DNA from: Acinetobacter ihumii
GTDB taxonomy: Bacteria; Pseudomonadota; Gammaproteobacteria; Pseudomonadales; Moraxellaceae
NCBI RefSeq assembly: GCF_900625095.1
Contig: NZ_LR130760.1
Span: forward strand, 2,546,427 to 2,610,426
DNA length: 64,000 bases
Reading direction: 5' to 3'
Shown piece by piece: positions 40,864 to 49,973 of the stretch. The notes below the pieces were generated by a model. It was given only the letters and a program-made list of their open reading frames with translations, did no database searches and had not been told where the DNA came from. How positions within the stretch are numbered: position 1 is the first letter of the stretch; the number at the start of each line of letters is the position of its first letter. The position numbers and the translations under genes were made by a program.

Positions 40864-41490
40864 TTAAGAGCCGATTTCATGGTCTGATTGTTCCATTGGT
40901 GAGCTTTGTGACGATTCGGTCTTTGTCGAATCAGTTTGAGGAATCAACATGCCAGCAAGTTTTAGCATTTCAAATTGAATATTATTCATTTGCTGTTCAA
41001 TTTGCTTAAAGTTGACCTGATTCCAATCGACTTGCCCATTTAAAAACGGACTTTTCAATACCTGTTGATTACTTGCGAGTAATTTTTGTCGTATATCTTC
41101 AATTTCCTGACTTTTTAAATTCAAGCCATTTAAAGCTTGATTGAAACCTTTGAGCTGCTGTTGTAAGGTCGTCGCGGTTTGTTGTAGTTGGCTGCTGTCT
41201 TTTTCCTGAATAGCTTGTTGAAGTTCAGTTTGTGATTGTTTGAGTTGCTCAACGTAATCCCCTGCACGTAATTGTAGATCAGCAATATCGCGTGCAATAT
41301 AAAAGAAGTTTCCACTTCTCAATGCTGAAGATTGAGCGTTTGATGTATTTTGATCGTTGGCAAGAGTAGTATCGTCAACATGAGTACGAGCATCAGACGA
41401 AGTCGTTTGCTGAGTATTTGAACTGGATTGATTGTCACAGCCGACTAATATAAAGAGCGTGCAGGCAAAAGCAAAAGACAGTCTTAACAT
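40864..41490 (-). CDS. Lipoprotein with Gln-rich coiled coil
   Basis: From ATG 41490 (AGG 7 bases upstream) the signal LRLSFAFACTLFILVGCD ends in a lipobox with Cys at residue 19. The longer frame from 41532 would lengthen the signal and is less likely. The mature part is low-complexity Ser/Thr/Gln, then a helical Gln/Leu-rich region (QLKQSQTELQQAIQEKDSS) and a Ser-rich tail. No domain is recognised; a coiled-coil envelope protein is the best description. Confidence 0.7.
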   Translation of the reverse strand: MLRLSFAFACTLFILVGCDNQSSSNTQQTTSSDARTHVDDTTLANDQNTSNAQSSALRSGNFFYIARDIADLQLRAGDYVEQLKQSQTELQQAIQEKDSSQLQQTATTLQQQLKGFNQALNGLNLKSQEIEDIRQKLLASNQQVLKSPFLNGQVDWNQVNFKQIEQQMNNIQFEMLKLAGMLIPQTDSTKTESSQSSPMEQSDHEIGS

Positions 41491-41627
41491 GGGATAACCT
41501 AAAAATAGGATAAATAACTTAAACCTAATCATAAGTCAGAAAAAACATCGAAATACAAAAAGCTGCAAAAAGTGTCGTTGTTGTTATGAAAAGCACAAGG
41601 TCATGAAGACCTTGCGCAGATTTGCTC

Positions 41628-42173
41628 TTACTTTGCGAGTTCAGCATGAATAGCATCAACTAACCGTGGATCATCCGCGGTAATATCTGGTGCAAAACGT
41701 GCGACCACTTCACCATTTTTATTGATCAAAAATTTCTCAAAATTCCACAAGACTTCTGGCTTTGGATTTGGGGTTAAACCGTATTCAACTAAATCTTGCC
41801 ACCATGGTCCTTCACCAATCCGTTCTGGCTGTGCCTCGATCAAAGTTTGATACAACGGATGTTTGTCTGCCCCTGCAACCGAAATTTTAGAAAAAAGTGG
41901 AAAATCGACTTTGTAAGTGAGCGAGCAAAATTCCTGAATCTCTTGATCTGATCCAGGTTCCTGTTCTAAAAAGTTATTGGCTGGAAAACCGAGAATCTCC
42001 AAACCGTGTGACTGTTGCGCCTGATACAGTTTTTCCAGTCCCTCATACTGCGGTGTAAGACCACATTTGGATGCGACATTCACGATCAATAACACTTTGC
42101 CTTGATACTGATTAAGCGTTGCTTCTTCCCCTGAAATGGTTTTGACAGGAATGTCATAGACTGAATTGCTCAT
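41628..42173 (-). CDS. Glutathione peroxidase
   Basis: The 181-aa thioredoxin-fold enzyme has the catalytic motif NVASKCGLTPQY (peroxidatic Cys37, not Sec), then the FPANNF loop with the conserved Gln/Asn neighbourhood, and WNFEKFLI with the Trp-Asn of the catalytic tetrad. The family reduces hydrogen and lipid peroxides using glutathione or thioredoxin (BtuE-like). It is 125 bases from the AraC gene on the same strand. Confidence 0.95.
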   Translation of the reverse strand: MSNSVYDIPVKTISGEEATLNQYQGKVLLIVNVASKCGLTPQYEGLEKLYQAQQSHGLEILGFPANNFLEQEPGSDQEIQEFCSLTYKVDFPLFSKISVAGADKHPLYQTLIEAQPERIGEGPWWQDLVEYGLTPNPKPEVLWNFEKFLINKNGEVVARFAPDITADDPRLVDAIHAELAK

Positions 42174-42297
42174 AAAAATCCTTCAATTAAAATAAAAAAA
42201 AGTGATACTTTGTTTTAAGCAAAGTTATCCAGAAAGGCAAGTGTTTCACTCAGGATTTTCTGTGCATAAAAGTGAAGATATCTACAACCCATGCCAT

Positions 42298-43068
42298 TTA
42301 TTTCATTTGCGACGGTGTTTGACCCGTATAGCGTTTAAAAAATTCAATAAAACTGGAACTGTGCTGATACCCCAAATCCAGTGCAATCCGTTTAATGGCA
42401 ACGCCTTGTTGAATTTGACCAATCGCATAGACAATTTTGGCGCGATTGCGCCATTCTGATAAGGATAAATGTAGTTCTTGCAGACTGAGCCGTGATGCAT
42501 GCCGCTCACTAATCTGAAAACTTTGCAAAATCTGCTGTAAGCTTTGATGAAATGACTGACGCTGACCTAGCTTTTCTAAGATTGGCACCAAGATAGGGTG
42601 AGTGGTCTGTGGTAAATAATGATCATAGCAATTTGCAGCCAGCATTTGATCGAAAAGCACCTGTAATAAATGCTGATATTCTATCGAATCTGGGGGGAAG
42701 GGGTTTTGCAATAACTCTTTCACCAAAACATGAAAAAAAGGACGAATTTCCAAAGTCTTGGGATGAGCATTAAATTGTGAACATAACGCGGGATGTACCC
42801 GAATACAAATGAAGTGAGTCGGTTGATCGACCGCGATACAAAAATGACTGGTGTGCGGCGGTAACCATAAACCATAATTCGGCGGTGCTAAAAAACTACG
42901 CTCGCCTACCTGAATCTCCAGCACACCATTTAAACTAAAATTAAAATCCCCCCACAACGAAGAATGCGGACAAACACTGTCATGCGGATGGAAAAAAAAT
43001 TCATGAATTTCCATGTATTGTGCCAGAGGCTGTGTCGTACTTGCTGTGGAGTGGATGATGTCATTCAT
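42298..43068 (-). CDS. AraC-family regulator
   Basis: The 256-aa protein has an N-terminal cupin-like sensing domain (HPHDSVCPHSSLWGDFNFSL ... PPNYGLWLPPHT) and a C-terminal double helix-turn-helix with LSLSEWRNRAKIVYAIGQI and IALDLGYQHSSSFIEFFKRYTGQTP, the AraC signature. It starts on the 4-base ATGA overlap with the MFS gene, so it is translated with it and probably controls it or a related target. Confidence 0.92.
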   Translation of the reverse strand: MNDIIHSTASTTQPLAQYMEIHEFFFHPHDSVCPHSSLWGDFNFSLNGVLEIQVGERSFLAPPNYGLWLPPHTSHFCIAVDQPTHFICIRVHPALCSQFNAHPKTLEIRPFFHVLVKELLQNPFPPDSIEYQHLLQVLFDQMLAANCYDHYLPQTTHPILVPILEKLGQRQSFHQSLQQILQSFQISERHASRLSLQELHLSLSEWRNRAKIVYAIGQIQQGVAIKRIALDLGYQHSSSFIEFFKRYTGQTPSQMK

Positions 43069-44279
43069 GCTTCATGATCACAGGTGATTTTCGGATTATT
43101 TAAACCTTTCGCTAAGGTGAAAATGGACAGGAGTGCCAAAAGAATAAAACTCAGTACTCCATAAATTAGAATATTTTCATTGAAATGATCAACCACAAAT
43201 CCACCTAAAAGTGATCCACTGGCAATCATGACCTGAAATAATCCTACAAATAAAGGCATGCCTTTTTCAACAGCCTGTGGTGCATGGACAAACATCCAGA
43301 TATTGGCTGAGGTTGGGAATGCTCCAAACGCAAAGCCCCACAAGGCGGTTAAAATAAATGCCCCAGTTTCATGAGTCGCAAAGACAGGAAATCCAAAGAA
43401 TACAATGGCAAAGCACACGCCAACAAATGCCAGTGTATAGCGAATATTTAAATTACCACTATAACCTGCAAAGGCATTGCCAAACACACCTGCAATCCCA
43501 TAAAGCAATAACAACATACCAATGGTAGTCCCATCAAAACCTGCAATATGTTTAAAGAACGGCGCGAGGTAACTGTAGGCACAAAAATGTGCAAGTCCAA
43601 TAAGTAGAACGATTAACATCCCACTGCGCGCTTTGGGAATACGTAATAATGCAGGTAGGTCACGTAAATGAATAGCAGCATCAGGGCGTAACTGCGGTAA
43701 GCATACCAATTGAAGCAGCAATACGACAAAGCCAATGACGGCAGTAATACCAAAGGCGCTGCGCCAACCATAAAACTCACTTAACCACGTGCCAATTGGA
43801 ACCCCCAACACAGTGGCCAATGTCACACCCGCCATCACCACCGCAGTTGCTTTGGCGATTGGTAAACTAGGAGGTGCAAGTTTTCCACTCAAGGCAATCG
43901 CAGTCGCCCAGAAGCCACCAATCGAAATTCCAAGAATGAGTCGACTCAGCAGTAATACACCGAAACTATCCGCAATGGGGGTGATGCTGTTGGCAATCAC
44001 CATAATTAAGGTCAGAAAGATCAGTACATAACGTCGATCTAATTGCTTCATTGCGACAGGAAGTAATGGAGCAGCAACAGCCGCCATAATACCGGGCACG
44101 GTAATAATCAAACCAGCAGTTCCTGTCGAAATAGCTAAATCACTGGCTACGCTATTGAGGACACCAATAGGTAAAAATTCGCTGGTGACCAAAGCAAATG
44201 CAGCAATCGAAACGGCGAGTATCGCCAGCCAACTACCTTGAGTAGCGGGACTGGCCGAAATGGGTGTTGAGCTATCCAT
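43065..44279 (-). CDS. MFS transporter (DHA1-type efflux)
   Basis: The 404-aa membrane protein has about twelve helices. It opens AFALVTSEFLPIGVLNSVASDL, the pattern of the arabinose-efflux/AraJ-like DHA1 group, and includes LDRRYVLIFLTLIMVIANSI with the family motif A variant. Such carriers export sugars, drugs or signalling molecules. It precedes the AraC gene (4-base overlap) and is divergent from a TetR gene with a large palindrome in between, so TetR is the likely repressor. No substrate is readable. Confidence 0.88.
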   Translation of the reverse strand: MDSSTPISASPATQGSWLAILAVSIAAFALVTSEFLPIGVLNSVASDLAISTGTAGLIITVPGIMAAVAAPLLPVAMKQLDRRYVLIFLTLIMVIANSITPIADSFGVLLLSRLILGISIGGFWATAIALSGKLAPPSLPIAKATAVVMAGVTLATVLGVPIGTWLSEFYGWRSAFGITAVIGFVVLLLQLVCLPQLRPDAAIHLRDLPALLRIPKARSGMLIVLLIGLAHFCAYSYLAPFFKHIAGFDGTTIGMLLLLYGIAGVFGNAFAGYSGNLNIRYTLAFVGVCFAIVFFGFPVFATHETGAFILTALWGFAFGAFPTSANIWMFVHAPQAVEKGMPLFVGLFQVMIASGSLLGGFVVDHFNENILIYGVLSFILLALLSIFTLAKGLNNPKITCDHEA

Positions 44280-44320
44280 TGAATTTCAACCTTATTGTAG
44301 AATAGAGAAAATCACGTTGA

Positions 44321-44350
44321 TTTATTTTGTAGTGATCACTACAAAATAAA
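44321..44350. promoter_or_regulatory. 30-bp perfect palindrome, probable TetR operator
   Basis: The half-site TTTATTTTGTAGTGA is followed by its exact reverse complement, so all 30 bases are symmetric. It lies 41 bases before the MFS start and about 68 before the tetR start, in the divergent promoter region. The size and the GTAGTGATCACTAC core fit a TetR dimer or dimer pair. Confidence 0.75.
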
Positions 44351-44417
44351 ATAGTTGATAAAAAACCCAGCGTCAATTAATTTAATAGTGATTGTTATAA
44401 AAATAGCTGTGGGCTTT

Positions 44418-45086
44418 ATGACAAAATTGGATAAAACCTTGTGCCTAGATGAGTCGATTGGCGACTTGCCTAAGAAAAAACGTGGTCGACCGAAATGCTT
44501 TAATGAAGAGCAGGCCTTACAAAAAGCCATGTTACTGTTTTGGGAGCATGGTTATGAGGCGACTTCGATTAATGATTTAACGCAGGCACTCGAAATTACC
44601 GCCCCCAGTTTGTACAGCAGCTTTGGCGATAAAACGACTTTATTCTATAAAAGCATTGACTATTATTTGGCACATGAAGCTTGTCCAATCGAACCGATTT
44701 TTATGCAGGCCAGAACCGCAAAAATCGCATTTGAATTATTTTTATATGACAATATCAAGCGTTTAATACAACCCAATAAACCTAAAGGTTGCATGTTGAT
44801 TACTGCCGCTATGAATGGTTCTGAGCAAACGCAGGATGTACAACATAACTTACTGGAAAAGCGTTTAGCGACCAAAAATAAATTACGTGAACGACTTGAG
44901 CAAGGCATCCGTGACGGTGATCTTGCCAACACTACTCCTGTGGCAATCATGACAGACTTTTATTGCACTATCATTCAGGGTCTGAGTATGCAAGCACGTG
45001 ATGGTGCAGATATGCAGGAACTCAATCAGGTGGTAGAACATGCCATGAAAGCATGGGATTTATTTGATCAATCAGAAATGTCTTAA
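44418..45086 (+). CDS. TetR-family repressor
   Basis: From ATG 44418 the 222-aa product has a basic lead (LPKKKRGRPKCF), then a helix-turn-helix EATSINDLTQALEITAPSLYSSFGDKTTLF, the TetR signature (L-Y-x-x-F-G-x-K). The C-terminal ligand domain is all-helical. It is divergent from the MFS/AraC pair across the 30-bp palindrome, so autorepression and MFS repression are likely. Confidence 0.93.
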   Translation: MTKLDKTLCLDESIGDLPKKKRGRPKCFNEEQALQKAMLLFWEHGYEATSINDLTQALEITAPSLYSSFGDKTTLFYKSIDYYLAHEACPIEPIFMQARTAKIAFELFLYDNIKRLIQPNKPKGCMLITAAMNGSEQTQDVQHNLLEKRLATKNKLRERLEQGIRDGDLANTTPVAIMTDFYCTIIQGLSMQARDGADMQELNQVVEHAMKAWDLFDQSEMS

Positions 45087-45174
45087 CTGCGATATAAATG
45101 TCTGAAATACGATATATCAATTTTTTTCGACAGAGATCAAAATAGATTCATTCTCATTTAGATCGAGATGATTC

Positions 45175-46089
45175 ATGAAAAATGTTGCAAAAGTCCATTG
45201 GTGGGCATTTTTGTTGCCTATGCTTGCGGTATTGATCTGGTCATTAAATATTACCGTGACCCGTTATGTTGCAGATTATATTTCTCCAGTCAGTATTAGT
45301 TTTTATCGCTGGTTAATTGCATTTATTGTACTCACGCCATGGATATTGCCTCAGGTCTGGAAGCAACGGATGCTGGTGCGTCAGCATCTGTGGCAATTGG
45401 CGATCTTAAGTGCCTTTGGCATGGTGTTATATCAGGGCCTGGCTTATAGTGCTGCACATTATACCACTGCAACCAATATGGGCATTATCAACGCCTTTAT
45501 TCCAGTGTTCACCATTTTTGTTTCGATGTTTATTTTAAAGGACATTCCCAATAAATTTGCGGTCATTGGAAGCATGATCTCTTTCTTTGGTTTGATGTAT
45601 GTCATGAGTCAGGGGCATCTGAGCAATTTAATCCAAAGTGGTGGACATTTGGGCGATGCCATCATGGTGGTTGCTGTATTTTTCTATGCCTTTTATGGGG
45701 TGTTTTTAAAGAAATGGCAGTTACAAATTCCATTACTGATTATTTTATATGTCCAAATTGGGTTTGCGCTCATTTATCATTTGCCATTTATTGCGTGGTT
45801 AGGACTGGATGCGATCACGGTCCAAAATGGACCAAGTGTATTTTATGCGGGCATTTTCCCATCATTAATTGCACCATTGGTGTGGATGTTGGCTGTACAG
45901 CAAATCGGGCCTAATCGAACCAGTATTTTTATGAATCTGATGCCGGTATTTACGGCCATTATTGCCAGTCTATGGCTGTCTGAACAATGGACCATCTATC
46001 ATACACTTGGTGGAATCATGATCTTGTTAGGCATCATTCTGGCGCAGAAGAAAACGCCTGCTAAAGCGGCTCAGGCTGTCCAAAGTTAA
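45175..46089 (+). CDS. EamA/DMT-superfamily transporter
   Basis: The 304-aa protein has ten predicted membrane helices in two EamA repeats. The first begins WWAFLLPMLAVLIWSLNITVTRYVADYISPVSISFYRWLIAF, the second ends with a SLWLSEQWTIYHTLGGIMILLGIIL, the most conserved segment of the family. These carriers export metabolites or drugs. It is a single gene with ATG 45175 after GAGATGATTC. Confidence 0.88.
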   Translation: MKNVAKVHWWAFLLPMLAVLIWSLNITVTRYVADYISPVSISFYRWLIAFIVLTPWILPQVWKQRMLVRQHLWQLAILSAFGMVLYQGLAYSAAHYTTATNMGIINAFIPVFTIFVSMFILKDIPNKFAVIGSMISFFGLMYVMSQGHLSNLIQSGGHLGDAIMVVAVFFYAFYGVFLKKWQLQIPLLIILYVQIGFALIYHLPFIAWLGLDAITVQNGPSVFYAGIFPSLIAPLVWMLAVQQIGPNRTSIFMNLMPVFTAIIASLWLSEQWTIYHTLGGIMILLGIILAQKKTPAKAAQAVQS

Positions 46090-46454
46090 GCATTATTTTC
46101 TAAGAACAGTGTGAACAAGGATGTTCCATACTTGTGCAAAATATCGACATGGCTAAAATCGTATCTATTTTTTTAAGTGTATTGTGGGATCACTTAAAAC
46201 GGCTCAGCTGATTAAAAATTTTATTAATATACTGATTTTTATTATATTTATCTAAAAATAAGTTTAACTTAAATCAGTGGTCTATTCTTTTTCCTATATA
46301 ACCTTTATTTAAAAATCATCAAATAAAAATATCACGGTAGATATTGGCGCAAAGGTTGCATTTTAACTGAATGTATTCTGGAAAATAGATGATTGCGATT
46401 ATGGCAAATTTATTTTCTAACCTTCTTATACCATAACAAAATTGGGGTGGTGCG
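46090..46454. other. Intergenic region upstream of the BMP gene
   Basis: About 365 bp with no gene. It is AT-rich, and the promoter for the purine/nucleoside island must lie here. I could not define convincing hexamers or an inverted repeat matching the one upstream of the Tsx-like gene. Confidence 0.4.
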
Positions 46455-47633
46455 ATGTTTGCTGAAATCAACAACAACCGAGATAAACTCGATAACCAAA
46501 GCCAACAGGGCGTTTTTTCAAAATTATTCTCGAAATTTAAAACCACCGCATTTTGTGCTGCGACCAGTGGCTTATTAACCGTCGGAACTTTATCGGTTGG
46601 TGCGACGATGGTCACCACAGCACATGCGGCTGATCCTTTAAAAGCCGCATTTGTCTACATTGGCCCGCCGGGAGATCATGGCTGGACTTATGCGCATGAT
46701 CAATCACGTATTCGTACCGAACAGGATTTAAAAGGTGCAGTTAAAACGACTTTTGTAGCCAATGTTCCTGAAACAGGAGATGCTGAGCGCGTATTTCGTA
46801 ATTTGGCGCAACAAGGCAATAAAGTTATTTTCGGTACCTCGTTTGGTTATATGAATGCCATGGAAAAAGTATCCCGTACTTATCCAAATACAGTATTTAT
46901 GCATGCGACAGGCTATAAGTCTGGCAAAAACATGGGCAACTATAATATTCGTACTTATCAGGGTGCATATTTGTTGGGTGTGTTGGCCGGAAGTAAAAGT
47001 AAGTCTGGTAAAATTGGTTTTGTAGGGTCTTATCCAATTCCTGAAGTGGTGCGCAATATTAATGCCTTTACCATTGGGGCGCGCAGTGTAAACCCTAAAA
47101 TTACCACTCAAGTGGTTTGGGTAAGTTCTTGGTTCGATCCGGGTAAAGAACGTGATGCGGCTTTGGCTTTAATTTCACAGGGCTGTGATGTGTTATTACA
47201 AAATACCGATTCACCAGCAGTGGTGCAGGCAGCCAAACAAAAAGGCGTGTGGGGGCTCGGCTGGAACTCAGATATGGGTAAATTTGGCGGAGATGCACAG
47301 TTGGCTGCGGCAGTGCTGCATTGGGACCCAATTTATGACAAAGTCTTAAAAGATGTTGCTGCGAAAAAATGGAGCAATGCGCCGATTTATTATGGTGTGA
47401 AAGAAGGCACAGTGAATATTGAAAACATTGGTAAAGGTGTCTCTGCCGATGCGAAGAAATTGGTACTGGCGCGTCGTGACGCCATCAAAGCAGGCAAGCT
47501 GAGTCCGTTTGCTGGACCACTTTATACGCAAGCAGGCAAAGAGTTTGTGAAAGCAGGTAGTGCTTATACCGAAGCACAACTGGATAAAATGAACTTTTAT
47601 GTACAAGGCGTACAAGGTGTATTACCGAAATAA
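46455..47633 (+). CDS. BMP-family ABC transporter substrate-binding protein
   Basis: The 392-aa periplasmic binding protein has an unusually long n-region (about 30 residues, including NNRDKLDNQSQQ) before a signal helix ending AHAADPLKAAFVYIGPPGDHGW. The segment GPPGDHGWTYAHDQSR, and later ARKGV-type WGLGWNSDMGKFGGDAQLAA, are BMP/PnrA-family features. These proteins bind purine nucleosides or related compounds. No earlier Met is available, so the long n-region is real. The cognate ATPase and permeases lie 5 kb downstream in the same island. Confidence 0.9.
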   Translation: MFAEINNNRDKLDNQSQQGVFSKLFSKFKTTAFCAATSGLLTVGTLSVGATMVTTAHAADPLKAAFVYIGPPGDHGWTYAHDQSRIRTEQDLKGAVKTTFVANVPETGDAERVFRNLAQQGNKVIFGTSFGYMNAMEKVSRTYPNTVFMHATGYKSGKNMGNYNIRTYQGAYLLGVLAGSKSKSGKIGFVGSYPIPEVVRNINAFTIGARSVNPKITTQVVWVSSWFDPGKERDAALALISQGCDVLLQNTDSPAVVQAAKQKGVWGLGWNSDMGKFGGDAQLAAAVLHWDPIYDKVLKDVAAKKWSNAPIYYGVKEGTVNIENIGKGVSADAKKLVLARRDAIKAGKLSPFAGPLYTQAGKEFVKAGSAYTEAQLDKMNFYVQGVQGVLPK

Positions 47634-47677
47634 AACATCGTAATATTGTGGTTGAATGATTTTTGAGGATGATGGAC

Positions 47678-48337
47678 ATGATCACTGCTAGTTGGATTCC
47701 CTTGGTTCCTTCCGTGCTGATAGAAAATGGCGAAGTTGAACAGTTTTTAGTAGAGGATCACGATGTTGCAGTTTGGCGTTCTAGCCAAGGTCATGTTCAA
47801 ATCTGGCAAAATCGTTGTCCGCATCGCAGTGTGCGTTTAAGTTTGGGACATGTTCAAGGTGAAAGTCTGGTGTGTGCCTATCATGGCTGGCAATTTGCGG
47901 CTGAAGATGGTCATTGTCAGCGAATACCTGCGCAACCCGAGCAACGCGCACCGAAAACGTTGTGTGCGACTGCATATGCGGTGAAAGAAACGGATGGCAT
48001 GATTTGGTATGGTGGACAGGTTGCGCCTCAACAAACATGGATAATGAACACACAAGCGCAAGTCTATGCAGGTTCGGTCACTGTTTCAGCGACACTGCCT
48101 CAAGTTCAGGATTATTTAATGGAGCTTGGACTGAGTGAATTGGGCGAGCAGAGTTCAGGTTTGGTTTGGCGAGGTTATGCCAGCGATGCTGGACTGCGCA
48201 TTTATCTGACACCGACTCAGTCCAGCGTGGTGACGGTGCATGCCATGCTGGTTCAGCATGAACGTGCTAGCACTCGACATGCTTTACTCAACCAAATGCG
48301 CCAGTATCTTGAACAGGAGCAACTCAGTCATGTCTAA
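47678..48337 (+). CDS. Rieske [2Fe-2S] protein, electron-transfer half of a split oxygenase
   Basis: From ATG 47678 (TGAGG 9 bases upstream) the product is 219 aa. Residues 7-105 form a Rieske domain with Cys47-Pro-His49 and Cys66-x-x-His69 (CPHRSVRL ... CAYHGW), as in ring-hydroxylating oxygenases. The C-terminal ~110 residues form no catalytic domain: no D-x-x-H-x-x-x-x-H iron site is seen. It overlaps the next gene by 8 bases. I infer that it hands electrons to the iron site of the next protein. The reductase that would feed it is not in this window. Alternative start ATG 47672 is possible. Confidence 0.85.
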   Translation: MITASWIPLVPSVLIENGEVEQFLVEDHDVAVWRSSQGHVQIWQNRCPHRSVRLSLGHVQGESLVCAYHGWQFAAEDGHCQRIPAQPEQRAPKTLCATAYAVKETDGMIWYGGQVAPQQTWIMNTQAQVYAGSVTVSATLPQVQDYLMELGLSELGEQSSGLVWRGYASDAGLRIYLTPTQSSVVTVHAMLVQHERASTRHALLNQMRQYLEQEQLSHV

Positions 48338-49238
48338 TTTAAGTTCTCATCCTGTTGCTAGCTGTTTGCACGGGGAATGGATCGTGATTGCGTCTGAACA
48401 AGAGTTTGCACAACAGTCACAACTGAGTACACGACTCGATGGGCAAACCTTAACCATTCATCAAGATATCTTAAACGGCGAACATGTGTATCAGGTGAGC
48501 TTTGAATCTGCATCCATTCCAAGTGCAGCGTTGAATGTTCAGTCTGCATATGGATTTGTCTGGTTATGCATCGGGGCTGAGAAAAAACCGTTATTTCAGC
48601 TCGATGAATATGCTGTCGCAGATGCGCGCCGTGTCCCTTGTGGTGCATATGGTGTACGTACTTCACCGCTACGTGGCATTGAAAATTTTTTAGATATGGC
48701 GCATTTCCCTTATGTGCATACCGGTATTTTGGGTGCTGAACCAGAAACCGCAGTGAAACCGTATCAGGTCGAGTTGCGTCAGGATATTGATGAAATTTGG
48801 GCAACCGACTGTTTTTTTACACAGCCGCTTGCCGCACCGAGTTCGCCTCAGCCACAGGAAACTGAATATGTTTATCGCGTTGCTTCCCCCTTAAACGCGA
48901 TTTTATATAAAGTGAATACTGCGGCTGAGGGGATTATTCCCGCCGATGTGGTGTGTTTATTCATTCAGCCCTTGAGTGAAACTCACATTCGTGCGCATTT
49001 GCTGATGATTCTGGATGACCAGAGCAGTAGCATGACGGATATGGTGTTATTCCAACAAAAAATATTTACGCAGGATAAGCCTATTTTGGAAAATCATCTG
49101 CCTTTAAAACTTCCCTTGGAAAAACTGGAAATACCAACCAAAGCTGATGCATTGGCAACAGCCTATCGAAAATGGCTGATCAGCAAAAACTGGCGTTATG
49201 GCGTACATCAAGCGCAAGAAAAAGGGCAGGTCGTATGA
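48330..49238 (+). CDS. Catalytic half of a split Rieske-type oxygenase, lacking Rieske ligands
   Basis: The ATG at 48330 lies inside the end of the Rieske gene. The 302-aa product has the non-haem iron motif N119-x-x-D122-x-x-H125-x-x-x-x-H130 (ENFLDMAHFPYVH), and a later FTQDKPILENHLP whose Asp is the usual third ligand in VanA-like enzymes. Residues 10-85 look like a Rieske fold (HGEWIVIASEQEF ... YGFVWLCIG) but contain no CxH/CxxH cluster ligands. This matches NdmC-type N-demethylase subunits that rely on a Rieske domain in trans. The stop overlaps the GST-like gene (ATGA). Confidence 0.85.
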   Translation: MSNLSSHPVASCLHGEWIVIASEQEFAQQSQLSTRLDGQTLTIHQDILNGEHVYQVSFESASIPSAALNVQSAYGFVWLCIGAEKKPLFQLDEYAVADARRVPCGAYGVRTSPLRGIENFLDMAHFPYVHTGILGAEPETAVKPYQVELRQDIDEIWATDCFFTQPLAAPSSPQPQETEYVYRVASPLNAILYKVNTAAEGIIPADVVCLFIQPLSETHIRAHLLMILDDQSSSMTDMVLFQQKIFTQDKPILENHLPLKLPLEKLEIPTKADALATAYRKWLISKNWRYGVHQAQEKGQVV

Positions 49239-49852
49239 GCGCACAATCGTTACAACCAAGTTTAACTTTGGCGGATGATCCTTTATCGACCGATTGTTAT
49301 AGCGTGCGTTTACTGCTCGCGCTGTTACAACTTGAATATCGCGCAGTCTATGCCGATGTCGAACAGCCTTCTCAAGCTTTTCAATGCCCTGTGCTGTTAG
49401 GTGATCCAGCTGTAGTCGGGGTCATGCCAATTCTGCATGACCTTGTACAGCGTACTCAAACAGAATCGAAATGGATTCCAGCAGATGTACAAGCTCAAAT
49501 GCAACAATGGGATGAGTTTAATCAGCAACTTAAATCAAGCTTGGGGCAATTACGTCAAGCTAATTTAGCGGTAGATCAATTTTTAGATCATGAACAGCAA
49601 TTGAAGCAGCAGACACAGCAAAGCTTATTATTACTGGATGACCATTTATGCGAGCAAAGCATTCGTGGGCAACAGTTCTTGTTAAGTGAGCAGCATCCTA
49701 CACTGGCAGATTTAATCGTGTTTCCCCAAGTGGCTCTGGCTTGGGATGCGGGGGTGAGTTTAGTGCCATTTTTGCATATCCGTCGCTGGATCAATCGTTT
49801 ACGTCATCAACCCCATTTCATTCCGATGCCGGGTTTACTGGCGGCAAGTTAG
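49235..49852 (+). CDS. GST-like protein, probable structural subunit of the oxygenase (NdmE-like)
   Basis: The start overlaps the catalytic-subunit stop by 4 bases (ATGA). The 205-aa protein has a GST N-terminal fold (STDCYSVRLLLALLQLEYRAV ... VVGVMPILHD) and a C-terminal helical domain with RGQQFLLSEQHPTLADLIVFPQVA, the conserved N-capping/Asp motif of GSTs. No obvious catalytic Ser/Tyr/Cys for glutathione is at the usual place. In the caffeine system NdmE is a GST-like partner that stabilises NdmC and NdmD. The same gene order here suggests the same role. Confidence 0.75.
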   Translation: MSAQSLQPSLTLADDPLSTDCYSVRLLLALLQLEYRAVYADVEQPSQAFQCPVLLGDPAVVGVMPILHDLVQRTQTESKWIPADVQAQMQQWDEFNQQLKSSLGQLRQANLAVDQFLDHEQQLKQQTQQSLLLLDDHLCEQSIRGQQFLLSEQHPTLADLIVFPQVALAWDAGVSLVPFLHIRRWINRLRHQPHFIPMPGLLAAS

Positions 49853-49973
49853 AGATAATTTAAAAAAATATCATTTAATTTACATACTTGTTCTAAATCT
49901 TCTATCCAGACTAAGCTTAGAGATGGTATAAATTTTGCCTATATACTCTAGTTTAGTCGATAAGGACCGTTCG

